Source: Mycolicibacter algericus DSM 45454 (GTDB lineage Bacteria > Actinomycetota > Actinomycetes > Mycobacteriales > Mycobacteriaceae). Taken from it: a DNA stretch of 64,000 nt. Numbering within the stretch: the first letter of the stretch is position 1; each line of letters opens with the position of its first letter. Where the stretch lies: positions 1 to 64,000 of the forward strand of contig NZ_MVHC01000003.1 of assembly GCF_002086455.1 (NCBI RefSeq). Direction: 5' to 3'. Shown here in pieces: positions 8,098-17,567 of the stretch. The position numbers and the translations under genes are program-made. The notes below the pieces were generated by a model that did no database searches, was not told the origin of the DNA, and saw only the letters and a list, made by a program, of their open reading frames with translations.

Positions 8098-8985
8098 ATG
8101 GCCGACCCGACGTCGAGCGCACCCAAGATGGCGGTTGCCTATGAGGACGTGCAGGCTCACTACGACATCTCGAACGATTTCTTCGGCGTGTTCCAGGATC
8201 CGACCCGGACCTACAGTTGCGCCTACTTCGAGCGCGAGGACATGTCGCTGGAAGAGGCGCAGCTCGCCAAGATCGATCTCGCGCTGGCCAAGCTGGACCT
8301 GGCACCGGGGATGACGCTGCTCGACGTCGGCTGCGGGTGGGGATCGGCGATGCGTCGGGCCATCGAAACCTACGACGTCGATGTCGTGGGATTGACGTTA
8401 AGCAGAAACCAATGCAGCCTCGGCCAGCGCCTGCTGGACGACGTCGACACCGACCGCTCGCGCCGGATCCTGCTGCGCGGCTGGGAGGAGTTCGACGAGC
8501 CGGTCGACCGCATCGTGTCCATCGAGGCCTTCGAGGCCTTCCCCAAAGAGCGCTACGCCGCGTTCTTCGAGCTGTGCCACCGGCTGATGCCGCGCGACGG
8601 GCGGATGGTCCTGCAGACCATCATGGGCCACCCACTGAAGCGCTGGCCGGAAATGGGCATCCCGATCACGATGACAGACCTGCGATTCATGCGCTTCATC
8701 GCCAAAGAGATCTTTCCCGGCGGCTCGGTGCCGTGCGACGACGATGTCATCGTATACTCCGCCGCCGCAGGGTTTTCGGTGGCCGACCGCCACGACCTGA
8801 CGCCGGATTACGTGCGGACCCTGGACACCTGGGCGACCCGGCTGCAGGCCGCCCGCGAGCAGGCGATCGCGGCGACCTCACCGGAGGTCTACGACCGGTA
8901 CGTGAAGTACCTGTTGGGCTGCGCGGACTTCTTCCAGCGCAACATCAGTTACGTCGCCCAGTTCACGCTCGCCAAGGGGAACTAG
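8098..8985 (+). CDS. Mycolic acid methyltransferase, CmaA/MmaA/UmaA family
   Basis: A 295-residue paralogue of the preceding gene. SAM motif I LLDVGCGWG is at residues 74-82, with [25 protein letters not shown] upstream and RIVSIEAFEAF downstream. The position of the His in LLHTI-type paralogues is Gln here (MVLQTIMGH), which from memory also occurs in some MmaA enzymes, so its product could differ (methyl branch or hydroxyl rather than cyclopropane). A strong AGGAGGT site precedes ATG 8098. It ends 3 bp before the convergent lpdC. M. tuberculosis carries several such paralogues near its lpdC region. Confidence 0.85.
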   Translation: MADPTSSAPKMAVAYEDVQAHYDISNDFFGVFQDPTRTYSCAYFEREDMSLEEAQLAKIDLALAKLDLAPGMTLLDVGCGWGSAMRRAIETYDVDVVGLTLSRNQCSLGQRLLDDVDTDRSRRILLRGWEEFDEPVDRIVSIEAFEAFPKERYAAFFELCHRLMPRDGRMVLQTIMGHPLKRWPEMGIPITMTDLRFMRFIAKEIFPGGSVPCDDDVIVYSAAAGFSVADRHDLTPDYVRTLDTWATRLQAAREQAIAATSPEVYDRYVKYLLGCADFFQRNISYVAQFTLAKGN

Positions 8986-8988
8986 GCG

Positions 8989-10389
8989 TCAGAAGTTGAT
9001 CATGTGGCCGATCAGGCCGTGGAAGCACTCCTGCAGCGCCTCGGACATCGTCGGGTGGGTGTGAACGTTGCGGGCCAACTCGTTGGCGGTCAGGTCCCAC
9101 TTCTGCGCCAGGGTCAGTTCCGGCAGCAGCTCGGAGACGTCGTGGCCGACCAGGTGCCCGCCGAGCAGTTCGCCGTAGCGGGCGTCGGCGATCAGCTTCA
9201 CGAACCCGCTCGGGTCACCGGCGCCGTGCGCCTTGCCGTTGGCGGTGAACGGGAACTTGGCCACCTTCACGTCGTAGCCATCGGCGCGGGCCTGTTCCTC
9301 GGTGAGGCCGAAGCTGGCCACCTGCGGCTGGCAGAAGGTGGCGCGCGGCATCATCCGGTAGTCACCGAGCGGCATCGTCTCGGCGCCGCCGATGGTTTCG
9401 GCGGCCACCACGGCCTGCGCCTCGGCGACATGGGCCAACTGCAGCAGGCCGGTGACGTCGCCGATGGCGTAGATGTGGCCCACCGAGGTCTGCATGTACT
9501 CCCCGATACCGATGGCGCGCCGCTCGGTGAGCGCCACCCCCGCGGCATCCAGGCCGTAGCCGTCGACGTTGGGAGCAAAACCGATGGCCTGCAACACCTT
9601 GTCGGCCTTGAGCTCCTCGCTCTGGCCGTCTTTGCTGACGGTGACCGTGACCGACCCGCCGGCCCCGTTATCCACGATGGACTCGACCTTGGTGCCGGTG
9701 CGGATCTTCACCCCCAGCTTCTTGAACTGCTTCTCGATCTCCTTGGAGACGTCGGCGTCCTCGTTGGGCAGCGCCCGGGGCAGAAACTCCACCACCGTGA
9801 CGTCCACGCCGTAGTTGGCCAGCACGTAGGAGAACTCCATGCCGATAGCGCCGCCCCCGGCGATGATGATCGAGCCCGGCAGCTCCCGGCTCAGGATCAG
9901 CTCCTCGTAGGTGACGACGTTGTCCGACAGCGAGGTGCCCGGCACCAGCCGGGTGCTGGACCCGGTCGCGATGATCGCATGAGCGAAGGTGACGTTCTCG
10001 GTTCCGCCGTCGTTGAGTTCGACTGCCAGGGTGTTGGCGTCGGTGAACCGGCCGTAGCCGTGGATCTCGGTGATCTTGTTCTTCTTCATCAAGAAGTGCA
10101 CCCCCGCGACCCGGCCGTCGGCGACCTTGCGGCTGCGGTCGAATGCCGCGCCGTAGTCGAAGCTCACCTCGCCGCTGATCCCGAAGGTCTTGGCCTCGCG
10201 GTTGAAGATGTGCGCCAGTTCGGCGTTGCGCAGCAGCGCTTTCGACGGGATACAACCGACGTTCAGACAGACCCCGCCCCAGTATTTGGGTTCGACGATG
10301 GCGGTGTTCAAGCCCAGCTGGGCGGCGCGAATGGCCGCGACATAACCACCGGGACCGGCTCCGAGGACTACGACGTCATAGTGGGTCAC
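8989..10389 (-). CDS. lpdC: Dihydrolipoyl dehydrogenase
   Basis: FAD/NAD disulfide reductase (466 residues) that re-oxidises dihydrolipoamide in pyruvate and related dehydrogenase complexes. In mycobacteria the enzyme also serves the AhpC/AhpD peroxidase system. The FAD GxGxxG is at residues 10-15, the redox-active disulfide GGVCLNVGC at Cys41/Cys46, an NAD GxGxxG near GGGAIGMEF, and the C-terminal HPTMSE dyad at about His445/Glu450. Length matches M. tuberculosis LpdC (Rv0462). The gene is followed at its 5' side by a toxin-antitoxin pair rather than directly by the Rv0461 orthologue. Confidence 0.95.
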   Translation of the reverse strand: MTHYDVVVLGAGPGGYVAAIRAAQLGLNTAIVEPKYWGGVCLNVGCIPSKALLRNAELAHIFNREAKTFGISGEVSFDYGAAFDRSRKVADGRVAGVHFLMKKNKITEIHGYGRFTDANTLAVELNDGGTENVTFAHAIIATGSSTRLVPGTSLSDNVVTYEELILSRELPGSIIIAGGGAIGMEFSYVLANYGVDVTVVEFLPRALPNEDADVSKEIEKQFKKLGVKIRTGTKVESIVDNGAGGSVTVTVSKDGQSEELKADKVLQAIGFAPNVDGYGLDAAGVALTERRAIGIGEYMQTSVGHIYAIGDVTGLLQLAHVAEAQAVVAAETIGGAETMPLGDYRMMPRATFCQPQVASFGLTEEQARADGYDVKVAKFPFTANGKAHGAGDPSGFVKLIADARYGELLGGHLVGHDVSELLPELTLAQKWDLTANELARNVHTHPTMSEALQECFHGLIGHMINF

Positions 10390-10462
10390 CCGCTCACCCT
10401 ATCGGGCCGCGCGGTTCCCTCGCAGCGGCGGTGGGCACGTCAAACCACACCCGCGGAATGTC

Positions 10463-10489
10463 TGTGTTTCCGCGCTACACTGAAACACA
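10463..10489. promoter_or_regulatory. Inverted-repeat operator and promoter of the vapBC pair
   Basis: TGTGTTTC and GAAACACA form a perfect 8-bp inverted repeat with an 11-bp spacer. Within the spacer lies TACACT (10475-10480), a good -10 element placed 8 nt before the ATG, so the mRNA is probably leaderless. The right arm touches the start codon, as expected for autoregulation by the antitoxin. Confidence 0.65.
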
Positions 10490-10728
10490 TGGCATCGAAG
10501 AACATCACGCTGACCATGCCGGCGGAGCTGGTTCGTCGCGCAAAGGTGTTGGCGGCACAACGCGACATGTCGGTGTCGAGTCTGGTCGCGCGATTGCTCG
10601 AGCAACTTGTCGGCGAGGTGGCGGACTATGACGACGTGGCCGACCTCGAGAGGCGGATGATGAGCGGCGTCGCCGGCCTGCAGGTCGGACCGATCACCTG
10701 GTCCCGGGACGATCTTCACGAGCGCTGA
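10489..10728 (+). CDS. vapB: Antitoxin, ribbon-helix-helix type (VapB-like)
   Basis: A 79-residue protein whose N-terminal strand and two helices (NITLTMPAELVRRAKVLAA, then MSVSSLVARLLEQL) form a typical ribbon-helix-helix DNA-binding domain. The C-terminal third would bind and block the toxin. The perfect inverted repeat overlapping its start codon is a likely operator for autoregulation. Its stop lies 2 nt before the PIN-domain toxin ATG, so the two are translated from one transcript. Confidence 0.85.
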   Translation: MASKNITLTMPAELVRRAKVLAAQRDMSVSSLVARLLEQLVGEVADYDDVADLERRMMSGVAGLQVGPITWSRDDLHER

Positions 10729-10730
10729 TC

Positions 10731-11147
10731 ATGGAGTTCGTCGACACCAATGTCTTGCTGTACGCCTACGACGCGACCGCCGGTGAGCGGCACGAGGCGG
10801 CTCGCGTGCTGGTGGACCGGCTGTGGCGCGACCGCCTGGGTGCGCTCAGCGTCCAGGTGCTGCAGGAGTTCTACGTCAACGTGACGCGTAAGGTCGCCAA
10901 ACCGATCACCCCGGAATCGGCTGCCGATAGGCTCCGGAGCTTGTCACGATGGCGGGTGCACTCACCACTGGCCGACGACGTGATCGCCGCGACGTCGTGG
11001 TCAACTCGATACCAGCTCTCCTTCTGGGACGCGATGATCGTGCGCAGCGCCGCCGAACTGCGGTGCGACACCTTGTGGACCGAAGATCTCAGCGACGGGC
11101 AGCTGATCGAAGGCGTCCGGCTGGCCAATCCGTTCAGTACGGGATGA
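10731..11147 (+). CDS. vapC: PIN-domain ribonuclease toxin
   Basis: A 138-residue PIN-domain protein. The acidic residues expected to hold Mg2+ are visible: Asp5 in FVDTNVLLY, Glu in VLQEFYVN, Asp in SFWDAMIV and Asp in WTEDLSDG. VapC toxins cleave tRNA or rRNA when the antitoxin is lost; the target here is unknown. The gene lies between lpdC and the Rv0461-like gene, where my recollection of M. tuberculosis has no toxin-antitoxin pair, so it is probably a local insertion. Confidence 0.88.
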   Translation: MEFVDTNVLLYAYDATAGERHEAARVLVDRLWRDRLGALSVQVLQEFYVNVTRKVAKPITPESAADRLRSLSRWRVHSPLADDVIAATSWSTRYQLSFWDAMIVRSAAELRCDTLWTEDLSDGQLIEGVRLANPFSTG

Positions 11148-11679
11148 TTCCGCCGACGCAGCGGTCCACGTGCTGGCAGAAGTAGTGGCCGTACAGCGGT
11201 GCCGCGGCGACCGCCGAGGCGAACACCGCCGACATCAGCGCGAGCGCGACCGCCGACAACAGCGGCTTCTCTCCCACCATCGCCACGATCAGCCCGGCCA
11301 CCACGCACACGGCCGCGTAGACCACCACGACGAACACCGCCGGGGTCTTGTCGGCCAGCGCATACCACCACGAGAACAGCCCCAGCCCGATCCCGGCCGC
11401 CGGAATCCACACCCCCACCAGCACCAACGCGAACTGCCACCACTTCAGGAAGCGGTACTGCCCCTCCACCACGACCGGCTTGGGCGGTTTGGCCGGGGCC
11501 GGCCCGGCCTTCGACTCGGGCCCGATCGGCTCCGGTTCCGGCCGGGCCTCGAGCCCCGGTTGCGGTTCGAGCTCGCCGGACAGCCCGGGCAGCGGCGCCG
11601 GATGCGGGCCGGTGTCGAAGATGGGCGCCATGTGCGGCTCGGTCATCGGCAGCGCCCCGGTGTCGGTGGTCTCAGACAC
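11134..11679 (-). CDS. Pro-rich N-terminus membrane protein (Rv0461-like)
   Basis: A 181-residue membrane protein of unknown function. Residues 1-75 are Pro/Glu-rich and presumably cytoplasmic. They are followed by about three hydrophobic segments (WWQFALVLVGVWIPAAGIGL; AVFVVVVYAAVCVVAGLIVAM; LLSAVALALMSAVFASAVAAA) and a short Cys-containing tail (HYFCQHVDRCVGG). GTG 11679 is chosen because it overlaps the stop of the upstream Rv0460-like gene by 8 nt. Its 3' end overlaps the convergent toxin gene by 14 nt. Place and neighbours match Rv0461. Confidence 0.75.
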   Translation of the reverse strand: MSETTDTGALPMTEPHMAPIFDTGPHPAPLPGLSGELEPQPGLEARPEPEPIGPESKAGPAPAKPPKPVVVEGQYRFLKWWQFALVLVGVWIPAAGIGLGLFSWWYALADKTPAVFVVVVYAAVCVVAGLIVAMVGEKPLLSAVALALMSAVFASAVAAAPLYGHYFCQHVDRCVGGIIPY

Positions 11680-11950
11680 CCGAGACCGCCTGAATCGCCG
11701 CCAGCGCCCCGAACCAGCCGAGACCGAGCGCGAGGAGAAACGCACCCAGTCCGGTTACCCAGCGGCGCGACGAGGCGAACACCAGGACCAGCCCGGCGAC
11801 GGTCGGCGCGACGAGCACCAGCGCGATCACGACATCCGGGCGCAGCGGCGCGGTGACCAGCAGGGTCGCCCCGATCCCGGCCAGTACACCGGCGGTGGCT
11901 CCGACCAGCATGATGCTGCTCAACAACCAGGGGCGCGGCAGCGGAATCAC
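11672..11950 (-). CDS. Small hydrophobic protein (Rv0460-like)
   Basis: A 92-residue protein made almost entirely of three hydrophobic helices (WLLSSIMLVGATAGVLAGIGATLL; DVVIALVLVAPTVAGLVLVFA; GLGAFLLALGLGWFGALAAI). It lies between the DUF779 protein and the Rv0461-like membrane protein with which it overlaps. GTG 11950 is the likely start, because upstream extension would overlap the DUF779 gene in an unrelated frame. Function unknown. Confidence 0.65.
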   Translation of the reverse strand: MIPLPRPWLLSSIMLVGATAGVLAGIGATLLVTAPLRPDVVIALVLVAPTVAGLVLVFASSRRWVTGLGAFLLALGLGWFGALAAIQAVSGV

Positions 11951-11979
11951 ACCAGCAGATTCTACGACCGCAACCCCGC

Positions 11980-12384
11980 TCAGCGCGGTAACGACCCGGT
12001 GATCACCGGGACTTCCTCCAGGGCGGCGTTCTCGTGGTCGGTGAAGGCGCGCGCCCGGGACAGGAACCGCAGCCCCTCCGGCGCCTCCAGGCTGAACCCG
12101 GCGCCGCGGCCGGGCACCACATCGATGATCAGCTGGGTGTGCTTCCAGGCCCCGAACTGCGGCCCGGAGATCCACACCGGCACCCCGCCGCCGGCGACGT
12201 CGAGCACACCAAGCAGCACGTCGTGGTCACCGACGATGAAGTCGCCGTCGGGGTAACACATCGGCGCCGAGCCGTCGCAGCAGCCGCCGGACTGATGGAA
12301 CATCACCGGACCGTGCCGGGCCACCAGCCGTGCCAGCAGTTCGGCTGCCGCCTCGGTGATCCGCACCCGCTCCGGTGCGCCCAT
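11980..12384 (-). CDS. DUF779 family protein (Rv0459-like)
   Basis: A 134-residue DUF779 protein with the family's Cys-rich block QSGGCCDGSAPMC near residues 31-43, suggesting metal binding. Its ATG overlaps the last base of the aldehyde dehydrogenase stop (TGATG), so translation is coupled. DUF779 proteins recur beside acetaldehyde-type dehydrogenases, which implies an accessory role for that enzyme. The biochemical role is not established. Confidence 0.85.
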   Translation of the reverse strand: MGAPERVRITEAAAELLARLVARHGPVMFHQSGGCCDGSAPMCYPDGDFIVGDHDVLLGVLDVAGGGVPVWISGPQFGAWKHTQLIIDVVPGRGAGFSLEAPEGLRFLSRARAFTDHENAALEEVPVITGSLPR

Positions 12385-13907
12385 CAGAACAATCCCGTCG
12401 CGGTCTCCGAGTAGGACACCAGCAGGTTCTTGGTCTGCTGGTAGTGATCGAGCACCATCTTGTGGTTCTCCCGGCCGATCCCGGACTGCTTGTAGCCGCC
12501 GAACGCGGCGTGCGCGGGGTAGGCGTGGTAGCAGTTGACCCAGACCCGGCCGGCCGCAATGTCACGGCCGGCCCGGTAGGCGGTGTTGCCGTCGCGGCTC
12601 CACACCCCGGCGGCCAGCCCGTAGAGGGTGTCGTTGGCCTGGGCGATGGCGTCGCCGTAGTCGCTGAACGAGCCCACCGAGACCACCGGGCCGAAGATCT
12701 CCTCCTGGAAGATCCGCATGTTGTTGTGGCCGGCGAAGATCGTCGGCTGCACGTAGTAACCGCCGGACAGTTCCCCACCCAACTCGGCGCGCTGGCCGCC
12801 GGTGATGACCTTGGCGCCTTCGGCCTTGCCGATCTCGATGTAGGACAGGATCTTCTCCAGCTGGTCATTGGAGGCCTGTGCCCCGATCATGGTGGCCGGA
12901 TCCAACGGGTCGCCTTGGCGGATCGCCTTGGTGCGGATCGCGGCCAACTCCAGAAACTCGTCGTAGATCTCGGCCTGGATCAACGCCCGCGACGGACACG
13001 TGCACACCTCGCCCTGGTTGAGGGCGAATCCCGCAAACCCTTCCAGTGCCTTGTCGCAGAAGTCGTCAGCGGCGGCCAGCACGTCGGCGAAGAAGATGTT
13101 GGGGCTCTTGCCGCCCAGCTCCAAAGTGACCGGGATGATGTTGTGACTGGCGTACTGCATGATCAGCCGCCCCGTGGTGGTCTCACCGGTGAAGCCGATC
13201 TTGGCGATCCGGTTGCTCGACGCCAGCGGCTTGCCGGCCTCGACCCCGAAACCGTTGACCACGTTGACCACCCCGGCCGGCAGCAGCTCACCGATCAGGC
13301 TCAGCAGGTACAGGATCGAGGCCGGGGTCTGCTCGGCCGGCTTGAGCACCACCGCATTGCCGGCCGCCAATGCCGGGGCCAGCTTCCAGGCGGCCATCAG
13401 CAGCGGGAAGTTCCACGGGATGATCTGGCCCACCACCCCCAGCGGCTCGTGGAAGTGATAGGCCACGGTGTCATCGTCGAGCTGGCTCAACGCCCCCTCC
13501 TGGGTGCGGATCGCCGCCGCGAAGTAGCGGAAATGATCGGCCGCCAGCGGGATATCGGCGGCCAGCGCCTCCCGGATCGGCTTGCCGTTGTCCCACACCT
13601 CGGCCACCGCGAGCTGTTCGCGATGCGCGTCGATGCGATCGGCAATCGCGTTGAGCACCACCGCCCGCTCGGCCGGCGACGTCTTACCCCACGCCGGCGC
13701 CGCCACATGCGCGGCATCCAAAGCCAGCTCGACATCAGCCGCGGTCGAACGCGCGACCTCACAGAACACCTGACCGGTGACCGGGGTGATGTTCTCGAAA
13801 TACTCACCACCGACCGGCGCCACCCACTGCCCGCCGATGAAGTTGCCGTAGCGCGACTCAAAGCTCATCAGCGCCGCCGCGCTGCCCGGACGTGCGAAGA
13901 CGGTCAT
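12384..13907 (-). CDS. NAD-dependent aldehyde dehydrogenase (Rv0458-like)
   Basis: A 507-residue class-3-fold aldehyde dehydrogenase oxidising an aldehyde (probably acetaldehyde-like) to the acid with NAD+. Motifs are [20 protein letters not shown], the general-base Glu in TLELGGKSP, the catalytic Cys in [11 protein letters not shown] and the C-terminal [15 protein letters not shown]. The ATG at 13907 follows GAGGGAAT, and the resulting length and N-terminus fit the M. tuberculosis Rv0458 orthologue. It forms an overlapping operon with the DUF779 gene and the two small membrane protein genes. Confidence 0.92.
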   Translation of the reverse strand: MTVFARPGSAAALMSFESRYGNFIGGQWVAPVGGEYFENITPVTGQVFCEVARSTAADVELALDAAHVAAPAWGKTSPAERAVVLNAIADRIDAHREQLAVAEVWDNGKPIREALAADIPLAADHFRYFAAAIRTQEGALSQLDDDTVAYHFHEPLGVVGQIIPWNFPLLMAAWKLAPALAAGNAVVLKPAEQTPASILYLLSLIGELLPAGVVNVVNGFGVEAGKPLASSNRIAKIGFTGETTTGRLIMQYASHNIIPVTLELGGKSPNIFFADVLAAADDFCDKALEGFAGFALNQGEVCTCPSRALIQAEIYDEFLELAAIRTKAIRQGDPLDPATMIGAQASNDQLEKILSYIEIGKAEGAKVITGGQRAELGGELSGGYYVQPTIFAGHNNMRIFQEEIFGPVVSVGSFSDYGDAIAQANDTLYGLAAGVWSRDGNTAYRAGRDIAAGRVWVNCYHAYPAHAAFGGYKQSGIGRENHKMVLDHYQQTKNLLVSYSETATGLF

Positions 13908-13964
13908 CAGTGATTCCCTCTGCCTTGACGGTGTTGTGCACCTCACATTACCGCCGCAGTCACA

Positions 13965-16007
13965 ATGGCGGTCATGGCTGACGACCCGACGACCGACCCG
14001 TACCTGTGGCTCGAAGACGTCACCGGTGACGATGCGCTGGACTGGGTGCGCGCCCACAACGCTCCCACCGTCGACGAGTTCGCGGGTGACGATTTCGAGG
14101 CGATGCGCACGGCGGCGTTGGAGGTGCTCGACACCGATGCCCGCATCCCGTACGTGCGGCGGCGCGGCGATCACCTCTACAACTTCTGGCGTGATGCCGC
14201 CAATCCGCGCGGACTGTGGCGGCGCACCACGCTCGACAGCTACCGCAGCGGCGCCCCGGAGTGGGACGTCATCATCGACGTCGACGAGTTGAGTCGAGTC
14301 GACGACCGGAACTGGGTGTGGGTCGGCGCCAACGTGATCGAACCCGAACTCACCCGGGCGCTGGTCTCGCTGTCCCCCGGCGGCTCGGATGCGGCGGTGG
14401 TGCGGGAATTCGACATGGCCACCAGGGAATTCGTCCCCCCTGCTGCCGGCGGATTCCAGCTGCCCGAGGCCAAGTCGCGGATCGGCTGGGAGGACGAGGA
14501 CACGGTGCTGGTGGGCACCGACTTCGGTCCGGATTCACTCACCGACTCCGGGTATCCGCGAATCGTCAAGCGGTGGCGCCGCGGACAGCCGCTCGCCGAC
14601 GCCGAGACGCTGTTCGCCGGGGAAGCGACCGATGTGGTGGTGGGCGCCGGGCGCGATCGCACGCCGGGGTTCGAGCGGACCCTGGTCTCGCGGGCCGTCG
14701 ACTTCTTCAATGACGAAGTCTACGAGCTACGCGGCGGCCCCGGCGGCCAAGAGCTGATCCGCATCGACGCACCCACCGACGCGTCAGTATCGGTGCATCG
14801 ACAGTGGATCCTCATCGAGCTGCGCACCGACTGGGACACCGGCACCGCCTCGTATGCTGCGGGCTCGTTGCTGGCGGCCGACTACGACGAATTCTTGGCG
14901 GGCACAGCACAGTTGAGTGTGGTCTTCGAGCCCGACGCGCACACCGCGCTGCACCACTACGCCTGGACCCGTGACCGACTGGTGCTGGTCACGCTGCACG
15001 ATGTGGCCAGCCGGGTGGAGGTGGTCAGCCCGGTTGATTGGCAGCGCCGCCCGGTCGCCGAGGTACCGGCCAACACCAACACGGTGATCGCGGCCGCCGA
15101 CGACACCGGTGACGAGATCTTCTTGGACTCCAGCGGGTTCAACAGTCCGTCGCGGTTGCTGCACGGCCCGGTGGACGGGCCGCTGACCGAGATCAAGTCC
15201 GCTCCGGCCTTTTTCGATGCCGAGGGACTGGAGGTCAGTCAGCACTTCGCCACGTCCAAGGACGGTACCGCGATCCCGTATTTCGTGGTCCGCCCGCAAG
15301 ACGCGACCGGCCCGACACTGCTGGGCGGCTACGGCGGCTTCGAGGTGGCCCGCACCCCCGGCTACGACGGGGTGCTGGGCCGGCTGTGGCTGGCCCGCGG
15401 CGGCACCTACGTGCTGGCCAACATCCGCGGCGGCGGCGAATACGGGCCGGGCTGGCACACCCAGGCGATGCGGGAGGGCCGGCACCTGGTGGCCGAGGAC
15501 TTCGCCGCGGTGGCAGCCGATCTGGTGGGCCGCGGCATCACCACGGTGGCGCAGCTCGGCGCGGTCGGCGGCAGCAACGGCGGACTGCTGATGGGCATCA
15601 TGCTCACCGCCTACCCGCAGCAGTTCGGGGCGCTGGTCTGCCAAGTGCCGCTGCTGGATATGCGCCGCTACCACCTGCTGCTGGCCGGCGCCTCCTGGAT
15701 GGCTGAGTACGGCGACCCGGACAACCCCGACGACTGGGCGTTCATCGGCGAATACTCGCCGTACCAGAATATTTCGGCTTCGGCGGACTACCCCCCGGTG
15801 CTGATCACCACCTCCACCCGTGACGACCGGGTTCATCCCGGGCACGCCCGCAAGATGACCGCGGCGCTGGAGGAGCTCGGCAAGAAGGTCTGGTACTACG
15901 AGAACATCGAGGGCGGCCACGGCGGAGCGGCCGACAACGCGCAGGCGGCGTTCAAGTCGGCGCTGAGCTTCTCGTTCCTGTGGCGGATGCTGGGCGGGCG
16001 AGGCTGA
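13965..16007 (+). CDS. Prolyl oligopeptidase family serine peptidase (Rv0457c-like)
   Basis: A 680-residue S9A-type peptidase: an N-terminal beta-propeller (roughly residues 60-400) and a C-terminal alpha/beta-hydrolase domain. The nucleophile is Ser537 in GGSNGG, with the acid in TRDDRV (Asp620/621) and His652 in EGGHGG. No signal peptide is seen, so it is cytoplasmic and would cleave short proline-containing peptides. The ATG at 13974 ([12 protein letters not shown]) is an equally good start. It is divergent from the aldehyde dehydrogenase operon, as in M. tuberculosis. Confidence 0.9.
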   Translation: MAVMADDPTTDPYLWLEDVTGDDALDWVRAHNAPTVDEFAGDDFEAMRTAALEVLDTDARIPYVRRRGDHLYNFWRDAANPRGLWRRTTLDSYRSGAPEWDVIIDVDELSRVDDRNWVWVGANVIEPELTRALVSLSPGGSDAAVVREFDMATREFVPPAAGGFQLPEAKSRIGWEDEDTVLVGTDFGPDSLTDSGYPRIVKRWRRGQPLADAETLFAGEATDVVVGAGRDRTPGFERTLVSRAVDFFNDEVYELRGGPGGQELIRIDAPTDASVSVHRQWILIELRTDWDTGTASYAAGSLLAADYDEFLAGTAQLSVVFEPDAHTALHHYAWTRDRLVLVTLHDVASRVEVVSPVDWQRRPVAEVPANTNTVIAAADDTGDEIFLDSSGFNSPSRLLHGPVDGPLTEIKSAPAFFDAEGLEVSQHFATSKDGTAIPYFVVRPQDATGPTLLGGYGGFEVARTPGYDGVLGRLWLARGGTYVLANIRGGGEYGPGWHTQAMREGRHLVAEDFAAVAADLVGRGITTVAQLGAVGGSNGGLLMGIMLTAYPQQFGALVCQVPLLDMRRYHLLLAGASWMAEYGDPDNPDDWAFIGEYSPYQNISASADYPPVLITTSTRDDRVHPGHARKMTAALEELGKKVWYYENIEGGHGGAADNAQAAFKSALSFSFLWRMLGGRG

Positions 16008-16058
16008 CGTCCCGAGACGGCGCGGCGATTCACAGCGCCACAACGGCCGTGTCAAACC

Positions 16059-16694
16059 TCAGTCCGGCCCGGCATACGGCGGGTACGGGCTTTGCCGCAG
16101 CACTTCGGCAAGGTGCGCCGCATTGCGCGCCGCTGCCGCGGTCGTGGTGGCCACCGCCTCCGGGGTTTGGTCCAACTCCAGGTAGTCCACGCCCTGCATG
16201 GCTTCGCCGTTCCAGTACGTGCAGCCCTGGGCGGGTATCGAGAACCCGATGTCGTTGAGCGCCTGGAACAGATCGGCGACGATCTTGTGTGCCCCGTCCT
16301 CGTTGCCGACGACGGCGGCGAGTGCCACCTTGCCGACCATCCTGGGCCGGCCGGCGTGGTCCTGATCGGAGAGCTCGGCGTCGAGTCGCTCCAGGACGCG
16401 TTGCGCGACGCTGGACATGTGGCCGACCCAGGTCGGCGTCGACATGACAAGAATGTTCGCCGACTTGATCTTCGCCAGCAGGGCCGGCCAGTCGTCGCCC
16501 TCCCCCATGTCGGCTTCCACGCCGGGCAGCAGCGACAGGTCGACGCAGCGAACCTTTTCGCATTCGACGCCCCCGGAACGCAGCTGCCCCAGCAACTGGT
16601 CCGCGATCAGATCGCTGCTTGACGGGGCGTCGCGGCCCTTGAGCGTGCAGATCAATGCGATTGCGCTCAGCGGCGGCGGTGCGGCCGAAGTCAT
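16059..16694 (-). CDS. Flavodoxin-like NAD(P)H-dependent reductase
   Basis: A 211-residue flavodoxin-fold protein. The start (AIALICTLKGRDAPSSSDLIADQLL) is the phosphate-binding loop region of FMN-dependent reductases. The ILVMSTPTWVGHMSSVAQRVLERLD block is the classic flavin-contact segment of the NADPH-dependent FMN reductase family. It probably reduces flavin or quinone-type substrates. It is convergent with the prolyl oligopeptidase gene. No specific substrate can be assigned. Confidence 0.78.
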   Translation of the reverse strand: MTSAAPPPLSAIALICTLKGRDAPSSSDLIADQLLGQLRSGGVECEKVRCVDLSLLPGVEADMGEGDDWPALLAKIKSANILVMSTPTWVGHMSSVAQRVLERLDAELSDQDHAGRPRMVGKVALAAVVGNEDGAHKIVADLFQALNDIGFSIPAQGCTYWNGEAMQGVDYLELDQTPEAVATTTAAAARNAAHLAEVLRQSPYPPYAGPD

Positions 16695-16739
16695 GCCTGT
16701 CGGCGTACCCGCGGCGCAGGGAGGCCAAACGGCGCGGCC

Positions 16740-17567
16740 CTATCGGCGCATCGCCCCCAGCAGCGCGACGGCCACCCCGACCAGCACCATGACCGCTCCG
16801 GCCGCCAGGGTCACATTGAGCCACTGGTGCAGGCTGGCTTCGGCCACATCGGCCACCGCGTCGGCGATGCGGCGGATGTCACCAGTCGCCTGGTTGAGTA
16901 CCTGGTTCAGGTAGCGCCGCGCCACCTCGATCCCCGACCAGCCCGCCGCGCCCACCAGCAGCCCCGAAACGCCCAGGCTCGCCAACGCCCTGCCACGATG
17001 CCGCGCCGCGGCGATCGTCAAGGCCGCACACAACCCGGTCAGCGCCACCAGCACCAAACTCAGCGACGGCCCCCACACCGCGAATCGGTGCAATCCGCCG
17101 GGCCGCGTCACCTCGGTGGACGTCGGCGTCAGCGGGACGGTCATCGACGCCGGCAGTGCGACGTTGTAGTCGCCCAACAGCTGCGCAAACGCCTTGTCCC
17201 GCAACATCGGCACCACGTCGATCTCCCACGGGCCGGTGTCGTCGCCACTGAGCAGCCAATCATGCCCATCGCGGTTGAGCTTCACGAACTGTGCCGGAAA
17301 CGACGGGCCGGCGGTGTATTCGGCGGCGGCCTCCCGCACCGGGGCGGGGTTGATGGGGAAGCCTTGCGCACGGATCAGTCGAACCGCCTGGGAGCTGAGC
17401 TCGGCGGCGACCGCATCCTGCAGGGCCGGCTGGGCCGCGGCCCGCTGTGCCAGCCGCGCGTAGCCGTCGGCGTCGACGAGGTTGCACTGCGCCCAGGCCG
17501 TCGGCAGCGTCACCGCCAATGTCACCGTGGCCAGCAACCAGAACAGCGCGGCCGTCAGGAAGCGCAC
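16740..17567 (-). CDS. Membrane protein with large extracytoplasmic domain, unknown function
   Basis: A 275-residue protein not recognised by family. A hydrophobic N-terminal segment (FLTAALFWLLATVTLAVTLP) acts as signal anchor or signal peptide. About 150 polar residues follow, which would lie outside the membrane, then three hydrophobic helices near the C-terminus (SLSLVLVALTGLCAALTIAA; ASLGVSGLLVGAAGW; VTLAAGAVMVLVGVAVALLG). GTG 17567 shares one base with the stop of the upstream aldehyde dehydrogenase (TAGTG), so the two are coupled. No enzymatic motif is visible. Confidence 0.75.
   Translation of the reverse strand: MRFLTAALFWLLATVTLAVTLPTAWAQCNLVDADGYARLAQRAAAQPALQDAVAAELSSQAVRLIRAQGFPINPAPVREAAAEYTAGPSFPAQFVKLNRDGHDWLLSGDDTGPWEIDVVPMLRDKAFAQLLGDYNVALPASMTVPLTPTSTEVTRPGGLHRFAVWGPSLSLVLVALTGLCAALTIAAARHRGRALASLGVSGLLVGAAGWSGIEVARRYLNQVLNQATGDIRRIADAVADVAEASLHQWLNVTLAAGAVMVLVGVAVALLGAMRR

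Noticed and set aside
9004..10488. Long + strand frame upstream of the antitoxin
   Set aside because: It runs antisense through lpdC. Only the last 79 codons, from ATG 10489, resemble a protein, and they have their own promoter and operator.
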